Part shown: one piece after another, positions 25,071-33,628 of the stretch
How positions within the stretch are numbered: the stretch's first letter is position 1
Layout of the letters: each line of letters begins with the position of its first letter
Source: Aequorivita sp. CIP111184
GTDB taxonomy: Bacteria; Bacteroidota; Bacteroidia; Flavobacteriales; Flavobacteriaceae
Length of the DNA: 64,000 nt
NCBI RefSeq assembly: GCF_900489465.1
Contig: NZ_UEFQ01000028.1
Coordinates: 153,182 to 217,181, forward strand
Direction: 5' to 3'
Made by a program: the position numbers and the translations under genes
Notes under the pieces: generated by a model
The model's database searches: none
Told to the model about the DNA's origin: nothing
What the model saw: the letters and a program-made list of their open reading frames with translations, nothing else

Positions 25071-25078
25071 TAATTTTG
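25071..25078 (+). promoter_or_regulatory. -7 box of carB promoter
   Basis: TAATTTTG matches TAnnTTTG, 23 bases before the carB start codon. No clear -33 TTG is seen, since the terminator T-run occupies that position. The carB mRNA would have a leader of about 15 bases. Confidence 0.5.
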
Positions 25079-25100
25079 CAACACCAAAAAAGTAAAAGAA

Positions 25101-27953
25101 ATGCCTAAAAATCTCTCCATTAAATCAGTCTTAATTATTGGCTCTGGGCCTATTGTTATTGGTCAAGCGTGTGAGTTTGATTATGCCGGTTCCCAATCGT
25201 TACGCTCATTGCGTGAAGATGGAATTGAAACGGTATTAATTAACAGCAATCCCGCAACAATTATGACCGACCCATCTATGGCCGATCATATTTATCTTTT
25301 GCCGCTTACCACAAAATCATTAGTGCAAATTTTAAAGGAGCACCCGCAAATTGATGCAGTTTTGCCAACCATGGGAGGACAGACAGCGCTTAACCTTTGT
25401 ATTGAAGCCGATGAAAAAGGAATTTGGAAAGATTTTGGCGTAAAATTAATAGGGGTAGATATTGACGCAATAAATATTACCGAAGACCGCGAACAGTTTA
25501 GAGGTTTGATGGAAAAGATAGGGGTGGGTATGGCACCACAAGCCACTGCGAATTCCTATCTGCAAGGAAAAGAAATTGCGCAACAATTTGGTTTCCCATT
25601 GGTTATTAGGGCTTCCTATACTTTGGGAGGCGCTGGTGCTTCTATAGTTTATAAAGAAGAGGATTTTGACGAACTATTATCATACGGATTGGAAATTTCG
25701 CCAATCCATGAAGTGATGATAGATAAGGCAATGATGGGATGGAAGGAATATGAACTTGAACTTCTTCGCGATAAAAATGATAATGTTGTTATTATATGTG
25801 CCATAGAAAATATGGACCCGATGGGAATTCATACGGGTGATTCTATAACTGTTGCTCCCGCAATGACACTTAACGACCGAACGTACCAAAAAATGCGTGA
25901 TATGGCAATCCTTATGATGCGCAGTATTGGTGACTTTGCTGGTGGTTGTAACGTTCAGTTTGCGGTAAGCCCAGATGAAAATGAAGAAATTATTGCCATC
26001 GAAATAAATCCTCGAGTATCTCGATCATCAGCTTTGGCTTCAAAGGCAACAGGATATCCTATTGCAAAAATTGCTACAAAATTAGCTATTGGGTATAATT
26101 TGGACGAGTTGAAAAACCAAATTACCAAGTCAACTTCGGCACTATTTGAGCCAACTTTAGATTACGTAATCGTAAAAATTCCACGTTGGAATTTTGACAA
26201 GTTCGAAGGATCAGACAGAACCTTAGGACTTCAAATGAAATCTGTGGGGGAAGTTATGGGAATTGGCCGTTCGTTTCAGGAAGCGCTTCATAAGGCGACA
26301 CAATCGCTAGAAATAAAAAGAAATGGAATTGGCGCCGACGGAAAAAGCTATACCAATTACGAACAGATTCTCGATAAACTTAAAAATGCAAGTTGGGACC
26401 GTGTTTTCGTAATCTATGATGCAATTCAGATTGGAATTCCTTTAAGTAGAATTCACGAAATCACTAAAATTGATATGTGGTTCCTTCGTCAATACGAAGA
26501 ACTATATTTATTAGAAAAAGAAATTTCAAAATATACTTTAGATACACTTCCGAGGGAATTGCTTTTAGAGGCTAAACAAAAAGGATACGGCGACAGACAG
26601 ATTGCACATATGCTGAAATGTTTGGAAAGCCAGATTTATAAAAAACGTGAGGAAATGAATATTCAGCGCGTTTATAAATTGGTTGATACCTGTGCCGCTG
26701 AATTCAAAGCGGAAACACCTTATTATTATTCTACTTTTGAAAATGAAATCCAGCTTGAAGGTGAAAAACCCTATTCAGAAAATGATAGCGTTGTAACCGA
26801 AAAGAAAAAAATAATCGTACTCGGTTCGGGTCCAAACAGAATAGGGCAGGGCATTGAGTTTGATTACTGCTGTGTGCACGGCGTTTTAGCGGCTGCGGAA
26901 TGTGGTTACGAAACAATAATGATAAACTGTAACCCTGAGACGGTTTCCACAGATTTTGACGTTGCGGACAAACTTTACTTTGAGCCTGTTTTTTGGGAAC
27001 ATATTTACGACATCATCCGTCACGAAAAACCCGAAGGCGTAATTGTACAGTTAGGTGGACAAACAGCCTTGAAATTGGCAGAAAAACTTGACAGATACGG
27101 AATAAAAATTATCGGGACTACCTACAAATCGTTGGATCTAGCCGAAGATCGCGGGAGCTTTTCAAATATTTTAAAAGAAAACAATATTCCCTATCCAGAA
27201 TTTGGAGTAGCTGAAACAACTGAGGAAGCTCTAGCTTTAGCTGATAAACTAGATTTTCCGTTGTTGATTCGCCCTTCTTATGTTTTGGGTGGACAGGGAA
27301 TGAAGATTGTAATTAACAAAAAGGAATTGGAAGAACACGTTGTAGATTTGCTTCGAAAAATTCCAAATAACAAGTTATTGCTAGATCACTATCTAGACGG
27401 TGCCATTGAGGCTGAAGCAGATGCCATTTGTGATGGTGAAAATGTATATATTATTGGAATAATGGAACACATTGAACCTTGCGGAATCCATTCCGGAGAT
27501 TCAAATGCAACGTTGCCTCCTTTCAATATTGGTGAGTTTGTGATGCAGCAGATAAAAGACCACACGATTAAAATAGCAAAATCATTAAATACAGTGGGGC
27601 TAATAAACGTACAGTTTGCTATAAAGGATGATATCGTATATATTATTGAAGCCAATCCACGGGCTTCGCGTACGGTTCCATTTATAGCAAAAGCTTATGG
27701 AGAGCCTTATGTAAACTATGCTACGAAAGTAATGCTGGGCCACAATAAGGTAACTGATTTTGATTTTAATCCGAAGTTAGAAGGTTTTGCAATCAAGCAA
27801 CCAGTATTTAGTTTCAACAAATTTCCAAACGTTAATAAACAATTGGGACCAGAAATGAAAAGTACGGGTGAAAGCATATTGTTTATTGACAGTTTGAAAG
27901 ATGATGCTTTTTATGATTTATACGCGAGAAGAAAAATGTATCTAAGCAAATAA
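25101..27953 (+). CDS. carB: Carbamoyl-phosphate synthase large subunit, short form
   Basis: Catalytic subunit that makes carbamoyl phosphate from bicarbonate, ammonia and two ATP for pyrimidine and arginine synthesis. Two homologous ATP-grasp halves are clear (each starting with an IGSGP or LGSGP motif, residues 12 and 575), with the oligomerisation helix region between. At 950 residues it ends right after the second ATP-grasp (GPEMKSTGESILFI) and lacks the about 120-residue MGS allosteric domain of E. coli CarB, the normal state in Flavobacteriia by memory. No carA is adjacent. Confidence 0.97.
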   Translation: MPKNLSIKSVLIIGSGPIVIGQACEFDYAGSQSLRSLREDGIETVLINSNPATIMTDPSMADHIYLLPLTTKSLVQILKEHPQIDAVLPTMGGQTALNLCIEADEKGIWKDFGVKLIGVDIDAINITEDREQFRGLMEKIGVGMAPQATANSYLQGKEIAQQFGFPLVIRASYTLGGAGASIVYKEEDFDELLSYGLEISPIHEVMIDKAMMGWKEYELELLRDKNDNVVIICAIENMDPMGIHTGDSITVAPAMTLNDRTYQKMRDMAILMMRSIGDFAGGCNVQFAVSPDENEEIIAIEINPRVSRSSALASKATGYPIAKIATKLAIGYNLDELKNQITKSTSALFEPTLDYVIVKIPRWNFDKFEGSDRTLGLQMKSVGEVMGIGRSFQEALHKATQSLEIKRNGIGADGKSYTNYEQILDKLKNASWDRVFVIYDAIQIGIPLSRIHEITKIDMWFLRQYEELYLLEKEISKYTLDTLPRELLLEAKQKGYGDRQIAHMLKCLESQIYKKREEMNIQRVYKLVDTCAAEFKAETPYYYSTFENEIQLEGEKPYSENDSVVTEKKKIIVLGSGPNRIGQGIEFDYCCVHGVLAAAECGYETIMINCNPETVSTDFDVADKLYFEPVFWEHIYDIIRHEKPEGVIVQLGGQTALKLAEKLDRYGIKIIGTTYKSLDLAEDRGSFSNILKENNIPYPEFGVAETTEEALALADKLDFPLLIRPSYVLGGQGMKIVINKKELEEHVVDLLRKIPNNKLLLDHYLDGAIEAEADAICDGENVYIIGIMEHIEPCGIHSGDSNATLPPFNIGEFVMQQIKDHTIKIAKSLNTVGLINVQFAIKDDIVYIIEANPRASRTVPFIAKAYGEPYVNYATKVMLGHNKVTDFDFNPKLEGFAIKQPVFSFNKFPNVNKQLGPEMKSTGESILFIDSLKDDAFYDLYARRKMYLSK

Positions 27954-28033
27954 TTTGACATTTTAATTATTGCTGGATTTTGTGTTAATTTTTTTTCGTA
28001 AATTTAAATAACTAACCTACTAACACTTCATTA

Positions 28034-28609
28034 ATGAAAAAAATTACTTTATTCCTTTGTTTTATTGCAATGAACATTCTCTCTGCGCAGAATGTTTTTG
28101 AGATTGCATGGGGGCAAGGCATAAATGAATCTGTAGCCAGTCCCACAATTGAAGTGGGCGATACAGTACTTTGGACCTGGATAAATGGGTCGCAAAAAAG
28201 TGTTTCAGCACTTCCAAACGGAACTGAAAATTTTGATAGTGGTTCCCTTAAGGGAATCAACAATGAGTTTTCATATACTTTTTCGAAAACTGGAGTTACT
28301 GAATATCAAAATGATTCAGATCCATCCATGCGCGGTAAAGTAACTGTTGTTGGCAAACTTTCAACGGAAGATAAGTTTGTGAAAAATCTAAATTTTTATC
28401 CCAATCCTGTAAGAAACGATTTGACTATATCTTCACTTTTTAAAATTGACAATTATCAAATCTTTAATGTTTTAGGAACGCTCGTTTCTCAAGGAAAAGG
28501 CTCAGGAAATTATACACAAGTGGATATGAGCAGGCTAAACAGCGGTTTGTATTTTGTAAAAGTTACTTCAAACAGTATGCAAACCACTTTAAAAATCGCT
28601 AAAAAGTAA
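28034..28609 (+). CDS. T9SS-secreted cupredoxin-like protein with lost copper ligands
   Basis: A 191-residue exported protein with three parts: signal peptide (1-17, ending LSAQ), a plastocyanin-like beta domain (residues 22-113), and a C-terminal T9SS type A sorting domain (FYPNPVRNDLTI to the end, about residues 120-191). In related secreted cupredoxins the copper is held by His, Cys, His and Met (PHSV, YQC, xHPSM). Here the matching positions read QKSV, YQND and SDPSM, so three of four ligands are missing and only Met remains. The protein is likely a structural or non-copper member. Function unknown. Confidence 0.85.
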   Translation: MKKITLFLCFIAMNILSAQNVFEIAWGQGINESVASPTIEVGDTVLWTWINGSQKSVSALPNGTENFDSGSLKGINNEFSYTFSKTGVTEYQNDSDPSMRGKVTVVGKLSTEDKFVKNLNFYPNPVRNDLTISSLFKIDNYQIFNVLGTLVSQGKGSGNYTQVDMSRLNSGLYFVKVTSNSMQTTLKIAKK

Positions 28610-28640
28610 TTCTTTATATTTCGTATTTGAATGCTCTCTT

Positions 28641-29009
28641 TTAATTTCTGTTAAAGTGAGGAGAATTTTCTTGTTCCACTTCAGTGATGAAATATTTGGT
28701 TTCTCCCCAAATTGCAAAAGATGCAAAACGCTCCACATAAGTAACTTTTACATAGCTACCCTGAAAATCTTTTAGCTTCTCTATTACATCCTTATCTTGG
28801 TCTAAAACGGAGAATGAAAAAATCTGTGCACCACTTATACCTTGGCTTATTTCGCCTTCCCAAGTTTTAATGACAACACCGCGATGGCTGAATTTTATGA
28901 GTTCCCCAGCACGTGTACCTTCACTATACGGAACGTAATATATAAATGCAAAATAAAGCAGGTAAAGTGCCAAAAGGCTTCCAAGGATAATGAATAGAAT
29001 TTTTTTCAT
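28641..29009 (-). CDS. Small membrane-anchored protein of unknown function
   Basis: A 122-residue protein with one N-terminal membrane helix (residues 3-26) and a small beta-rich domain facing the periplasm (GTRAGELIKFSHRGVVIKTWE). In other Flavobacteriia such proteins are annotated as hypothetical or wrongly as 6-phosphogluconate dehydrogenase. It starts two bases after the stop of rmuC on the same strand, so both are probably cotranscribed. No enzyme motif is seen. Confidence 0.75.
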   Translation of the reverse strand: MKKILFIILGSLLALYLLYFAFIYYVPYSEGTRAGELIKFSHRGVVIKTWEGEISQGISGAQIFSFSVLDQDKDVIEKLKDFQGSYVKVTYVERFASFAIWGETKYFITEVEQENSPHFNRN

Positions 29010-29011
29010 AG

Positions 29012-30346
29012 TTAATTTTTTAGAAGCTTCTCATTGTCATTATCGTCTCTTTTAAGTAATTTTTCGTCAATATTTTTACTGGTAATAGCACCTAATTTAC
29101 GAAGTTTTTCTACTCTTCTTACTAGATTGCCTTTTCCTTCCAATTTTATTAATGCATTGTCAAAAGAGCCTTGAACAGTTCCCAATTGTTTTCTTATTTT
29201 ATTTAATTCATCTAAAAGCCCAACGAAAGAATCATATAATCTTCCAGCCTCTGTTGCTATTTCGAGTGTATTCTTTTTCTGATTGTCATTTTCCCACAAA
29301 TTTTCAACCAGACGCAATGCTGCTAAAAGCGTAGATGGTGTTACAATCATTACCTTTCTTTTGAATGCTTCTTGATACAAATTTTTCTGATTAGCGACTG
29401 CAATAGCAAAAGCAGGTTCAATGGGAACGAACATAAAAATTGTATCTGGGCTCTCGTTTATGGCGTGATAGTATTTCTTTTCACTTAAAGTAACAATGTG
29501 GCGTTTAATAGAGTCAATATGATCTTTTAGATATTTTCTTTTAATATCTTCATTTTCTTCGGAAACGTATCTTTCAAAATCGGTCAAGGAAACTTTACTA
29601 TCAATTATCATTTTTTTTCCGTCCGGCAAATGAATAATAACGTCTGTTTGCAGTTTACCGCCATCAGGGTTATCGTGACTGTCCTGAATGGTATATTCTC
29701 TTCCTTTTTCCAAGCCGGATTCTTCCAAGACTCTGGACAAAATCATTTCTCCCCAATTTCCTTGAATTTTAGAATCTCCTTTTAATGCCTTGGTAAGATT
29801 ATCGGCTTCTTGGCTTATTTTAATATTCTGCTCGTTCAAAAACTGTAGCTGTTTGCCTAATTCAGCATGTGTTCTAATAAAATCTACATTGTTTTTTCCA
29901 ACCTTTTCTTCAAACTCCTTGATTTTTTCATTCAAAGGTTTTAATATATTTTCAATATTCTTTTTATTGGAGTCTGTAAATACCTCTGTTTTATCAATCA
30001 AAATTTTATTGGCTAGGTTTTCAAATTTATCTTTAAAGTCCTTTTCAAAATTTTGAAATCGTTCTTTTTCCTTTTCAAGTTCGGTATAAAGTGCAGCGTA
30101 TTCAGCACTTTGCTTTGAAAGTTTCATATTTACCTGTTCTTTTTCTTTTTGCAAAACATCTTTTTCCGATGTTAAAATGACCAACCGTTCAGTAAGTTTT
30201 TCTTCCTGTAACAAAGTATTTTGAAGGCGTTCCTCTAATCTACTGGTTTCTGTTTTGTTTTTTAAACGTGCAAACAGATTGCCAATAAAAGCCCCAATCA
30301 ATAAACAGATAGCAGCAAGTAAAAGGAATAGAAAAGTTTCGTTCAT
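29012..30346 (-). CDS. rmuC: DNA recombination protein RmuC
   Basis: A 444-residue protein of the RmuC family, implicated in limiting DNA inversions and with a nuclease-like fold. N-terminal membrane anchor (residues 4-24), then a long coiled coil (residues 30-190), then the RmuC domain (residues 195-410) with IQGNWGEMILSRVLEESGL and DVIIHLPDGKKMIIDSKVSL, whose Asp/Lys residues resemble a restriction-endonuclease core. Family assignment is clear, molecular mechanism is not. Confidence 0.92.
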   Translation of the reverse strand: MNETFLFLLLAAICLLIGAFIGNLFARLKNKTETSRLEERLQNTLLQEEKLTERLVILTSEKDVLQKEKEQVNMKLSKQSAEYAALYTELEKEKERFQNFEKDFKDKFENLANKILIDKTEVFTDSNKKNIENILKPLNEKIKEFEEKVGKNNVDFIRTHAELGKQLQFLNEQNIKISQEADNLTKALKGDSKIQGNWGEMILSRVLEESGLEKGREYTIQDSHDNPDGGKLQTDVIIHLPDGKKMIIDSKVSLTDFERYVSEENEDIKRKYLKDHIDSIKRHIVTLSEKKYYHAINESPDTIFMFVPIEPAFAIAVANQKNLYQEAFKRKVMIVTPSTLLAALRLVENLWENDNQKKNTLEIATEAGRLYDSFVGLLDELNKIRKQLGTVQGSFDNALIKLEGKGNLVRRVEKLRKLGAITSKNIDEKLLKRDDNDNEKLLKN

Positions 30347-30372
30347 TGCAATAGATTTTAAAGTAAATATAA

Positions 30373-31167
30373 TTATTTCCGAATAGTAAACCTGCCGGTT
30401 TTAGAATCAAAGTCGATGGTTTCTTTTGGAAAAAGTGTTTCAAACCTTCCGCTTTCTATCAATTTGCAGGGATCGTCAAAATAGGTTTCATTTTTTGCCA
30501 TCACCAACATTTTATCTGTAAGTTGAATTGCCAAATCTATTTCGTGGGTTGAAAAAAAGATGGTTTTTCCAGTTTCCTTGGCAAGTTTTTTCAAAAGTTT
30601 GAGAATGTAAGCCCGATGATATAAATCTAAATGTGTTGTTGGCTCATCGAGAATAATCAACTGTGTATCCTGCGCCAAAGCACGAGCAATAGCCACTCGC
30701 TGCATTTGTCCATCACTAAGCTCAAAGCACTTTCGGTGTTTAAGGGTAGTGGTTTCTGTAGCTTCCAATGCAAAATTAACCGCTTTTTTATCTTCCTCTG
30801 AAAGTGATCCAATCCAATTGGTATATGGTTGCCTTCCCAATGAAACCAATTCCAAAACTGAAAGATTTTTAGAGGAAGGCGCTTCTGTCAAAACTACGCT
30901 CAAGTGCGTTGCTAGTTGGAAGGATGTATATTCTTTTAAATTCTTTTCATTCAAAAAAACACTTCCTTTCAATGCATTCTGCATTCCCATCAAAGTACGT
31001 AAAAGGGTAGACTTTCCAATGCCGTTTGCGCCAACAAGGCTCACTAATTCTCCTTTCGCAATAGAAAAATTGATTCCTTCGGCTATTAAGGAATTACTTT
31101 TTTTTCCCGAATAACCAATGCTTAAATCGTGGACTTGTAAAATGATATTTTTTTCTTCCGAAGCCAT
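30373..31167 (-). CDS. btuD: FecE/BtuD-type ABC ATPase of the B12 importer
   Basis: A 264-residue ATPase with Walker A GANGIGKST, signature LSDGQMQRVAIA, Walker B LIILDEPTTHLD and the switch histidine STHEID. It is typical for FecCD-linked importers of B12 or siderophores. Start at 31167 shares one base with the stop of the permease gene, giving tight coupling. The cobalamin function rests on the divergent riboswitch and BtuB gene, not on this sequence. Confidence 0.87.
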   Translation of the reverse strand: MASEEKNIILQVHDLSIGYSGKKSNSLIAEGINFSIAKGELVSLVGANGIGKSTLLRTLMGMQNALKGSVFLNEKNLKEYTSFQLATHLSVVLTEAPSSKNLSVLELVSLGRQPYTNWIGSLSEEDKKAVNFALEATETTTLKHRKCFELSDGQMQRVAIARALAQDTQLIILDEPTTHLDLYHRAYILKLLKKLAKETGKTIFFSTHEIDLAIQLTDKMLVMAKNETYFDDPCKLIESGRFETLFPKETIDFDSKTGRFTIRK

Positions 31168-32198
31168 TAAAAAAAGAGTTTTCGTTTTCGGATTAGTAAC
31201 CAAATAACAACGGGGGCACCAATTATGGAGGTTATTGCGTTAATTGGCAGTGTGTATTCGCTGAAAGGCAATTGTGCCACGGTATCGCAAATTAGCATCA
31301 ATAGACTACCGCAAAGTAACACAGCGGGCAAAAGAACCAAATGGTTGGAAGTTTTATAAATTTGTCTAACCAAATGTGGCACAGCCAAGCCTATGAAAGC
31401 AATTGGCCCAACAAATGCAGTAATGCTTCCTGCAAGAATGCTGGTGGCAAGAATTATTATAAAAGTGGTCCGTTTTATGTGAAGCCCCATACTTTTTGCA
31501 TAATTCTCGCCTAAAAGTAATGCATTTAATGATTTAGTACTAAACAGACTTAAAGCCAAACCTATAAAAAAACACACACTTAAAATTAAAACACCTTGCC
31601 AAGATTGGTTTCCCAAACTTCCAAAGGACCAAAAAATGTATTGTTGCAATTGTTCCGCATTGCTGAAATAGGAAAGAACTGAAACCACGGCAGTTGTCAC
31701 GCTACCAAACATCAGCCCGATTATTAAAATTGCCATTGTATCTTTAATTCTGAATGTTACCGCCAAAACTGCCAACAACACCAAAAAGCTGCCCAATGCA
31801 GAAGCAATTACTAAACTCCATTGACTCAATAACATTATCCCAAAAAAACCTCCAAAAGCACTTGCTCCCAAAATTAGAATGGCTACGCCTAAACTGGCAC
31901 CGCTACTCAACCCTAATACAAAAGGACCGGCTAATGGATTTCTAAAAAGTGTTTGCATCAACAATCCTGAAATAGCCAATCCGCCACCGGCAAGTATTGC
32001 AGTTATTGCTTTGGGTAATCTATAATCAATTAAAATATATTGCCACGTTTCTTTTGAAGCGCCATTTCCTATAAAAACAGAGATTATTTCTTTTAATGGA
32101 ATAGAAACCGATCCCATACTCAAATTCACTAAAAAAGCAATGATGAGTACTAAAAAAAGTAGGATGAAATGAACTCTATATTTTTGGGAATGCTGCAT
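31167..32198 (-). CDS. btuC: FecCD/BtuC-type ABC permease of the B12 importer
   Basis: A 343-residue inner membrane permease with about ten helices and the FecCD signatures (NPLAGPFVLGLSSGASLG, GPIAFIGLAVPHLVR). The cytoplasmic coupling helix follows the second signature. It shares one base with its neighbours on both sides, so the three genes are one transcription and translation unit. Confidence 0.9.
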   Translation of the reverse strand: MQHSQKYRVHFILLFLVLIIAFLVNLSMGSVSIPLKEIISVFIGNGASKETWQYILIDYRLPKAITAILAGGGLAISGLLMQTLFRNPLAGPFVLGLSSGASLGVAILILGASAFGGFFGIMLLSQWSLVIASALGSFLVLLAVLAVTFRIKDTMAILIIGLMFGSVTTAVVSVLSYFSNAEQLQQYIFWSFGSLGNQSWQGVLILSVCFFIGLALSLFSTKSLNALLLGENYAKSMGLHIKRTTFIIILATSILAGSITAFVGPIAFIGLAVPHLVRQIYKTSNHLVLLPAVLLCGSLLMLICDTVAQLPFSEYTLPINAITSIIGAPVVIWLLIRKRKLFF

Positions 32199-33349
32199 TA
32201 CTGAAGTTTATCAAAAAAGTAAAGTTCGTGACTTTTAAACAAATCTGGGTGTAAAATTGCAATCAGGTCTTTTAAAACCAAATCGGGACGGTTAGGCGCC
32301 AATTCAAAATAGAGCACGCCTCCCGTCGCTCCTTTTTTCATACTGTAAGAGTAAACCCTGCCGCCTTTAAAGGCTTTAAACTGGGTGTATGCTTTACTAG
32401 CATTCTTTATTTCATCCAAAGCAGTAAATTGTCCCGGTCCAATCCAAACTTCAGCTTCGAATCCTTTTTCTAAAACAGATTCCAAATTTAATGACAAACT
32501 GCCCGTACCTTTTGAATCCTTCCAAAGATAATTGCCATTGGCATCTGCTATAAATTGTGCCCCCCAACTGTCACCCTGCGGCATATACCAGACATCCTTA
32601 TACATCGCTCCACTAATAACGGTAGGGGTTTCTTTTGCTTTGGAAGCTATTTTTTTTGCTGAAAGATATTCGGTTTCAATAGTTCTGAAAATGCTATCTG
32701 CTTCTTTTTCTTTGTCGAAAAGAACACCGAAAAATTTGATCCATTCTGCCTTTCCTAAAGGGGAGGTTTCCGTCCAATCTGAATTATAAAGTACAGGAAT
32801 TCCGGTATTCTCAATTGTTGCAAATGTTGAATTGTTTCCGTCTATTGCAAAGCCAATTACAGCATCTGGAGCTAAGTCGATTAAAATTTCAGTATTTATA
32901 TCTTCATTTTTACCGAGTTCCGTAATTTTTTCATCTAAAATTCGCTGTCGTGTCTTTTCCGAAGAAATATAATCGAGGCTGGGAAAACCAACCAAGGCTG
33001 CACTTTCACCCAGCATTTCTAAAGAAGGTATGTGAGTGGTGGAGGTAACTACGATTCTTTTAAGTGGAACCTCAACAACCGCGTCATAATTTTTGTCATT
33101 GGGAAGAACGGTTCCCTTTTCAACCAAAGCATATTTAAATGTTTTTTCAGTTCCAGGCCAAGGGTTTTTGAGTGTAATTGTTTTGTAGCCATCAAAAGCG
33201 TTTATTTCGAAGCCTTGTGCATATTGAATGTTAATGGATTCTTTTTCAACATTCGTTGTATCTGTAGATTTTTTATCGTGATCATTGTTTTTGCAAGCGG
33301 CAAAAACGAATAGAAAAAAGAAGAGGGAAACAATTTTTTGCATCCTCAA
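32198..33349 (-). CDS. btuF: BtuF-like ABC solute-binding lipoprotein
   Basis: A 383-residue class III solute-binding protein with a lipoprotein signal (lipobox Cys about residue 19, FAACKNN). The N-terminal lobe shows VVTSTTHIPSLEMLGE and VGFPSLDYIS, the C-terminal lobe the NASKAYTQFKAFKGGRVYS pattern seen in B12- and siderophore-binding members. The start could also be two codons later. Only 50 bases separate it from the riboswitch of the divergent btuB gene, so promoters of both must lie back to back. Binding to cobalamin is inferred from context. Confidence 0.85.
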   Translation of the reverse strand: MRMQKIVSLFFFLFVFAACKNNDHDKKSTDTTNVEKESINIQYAQGFEINAFDGYKTITLKNPWPGTEKTFKYALVEKGTVLPNDKNYDAVVEVPLKRIVVTSTTHIPSLEMLGESAALVGFPSLDYISSEKTRQRILDEKITELGKNEDINTEILIDLAPDAVIGFAIDGNNSTFATIENTGIPVLYNSDWTETSPLGKAEWIKFFGVLFDKEKEADSIFRTIETEYLSAKKIASKAKETPTVISGAMYKDVWYMPQGDSWGAQFIADANGNYLWKDSKGTGSLSLNLESVLEKGFEAEVWIGPGQFTALDEIKNASKAYTQFKAFKGGRVYSYSMKKGATGGVLYFELAPNRPDLVLKDLIAILHPDLFKSHELYFFDKLQ

Positions 33350-33363
33350 AAATAATGGTTTTG

Positions 33364-33396
33364 TTTGGGTGAACTAGTTTTTAAACTCTATTTTTG
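33364..33396 (+). promoter_or_regulatory. Promoter of the btuB riboswitch transcript
   Basis: TTTG at 33364-33367, 21-base spacer and TATTTTTG at 33389-33396. Transcription would start a few bases later, at the 5' strand of the riboswitch P1 stem. Confidence 0.65.
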
Positions 33397-33399
33397 CGA

Positions 33400-33588
33400 T
33401 GAATTTTGGTGAGCAGTTTTCATAACAAGAAAATGCTCTTAAAAGGGAATTCGGTTAAAAACCGAAGCTGTTCCCGCAACTGTAAGTCGTCCCGAACTAT
33501 TATTTGGGCGTGCATACTTCAAAACCACTGTCCGTTTTTTGGATGGGAAGGTCGCACAAAAGACAAGTCAGGAGACCTGCCAAATTCA
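33400..33588 (+). promoter_or_regulatory. Cobalamin riboswitch
   Basis: A 189-base leader with the features of AdoCbl-type riboswitches: a closing P1 stem (TGAATTTTGG at 33400-33409 with CCAAATTCA at 33580-33588), the conserved CCCGCAACTGTAA core near 33472-33485, and the B12 box (AGTCAGGAGACCTGCC near 33566-33581). It ends 40 bases before btuB, so it probably acts on translation initiation when cobalamin is bound. It controls only the rightward BtuB/BtuG side. Confidence 0.93.
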
Positions 33589-33628
33589 TAACATAAAATT
33601 ATCAAACTTTCGGGATAAAGGTTGAATT

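Noticed and set aside
30373..33349. Siderophore or haem importer instead of B12
   Set aside because: FecCD-type sequence alone would allow it, but the divergent cobalamin riboswitch with BtuB and a BtuG-like gene makes B12 the better call.
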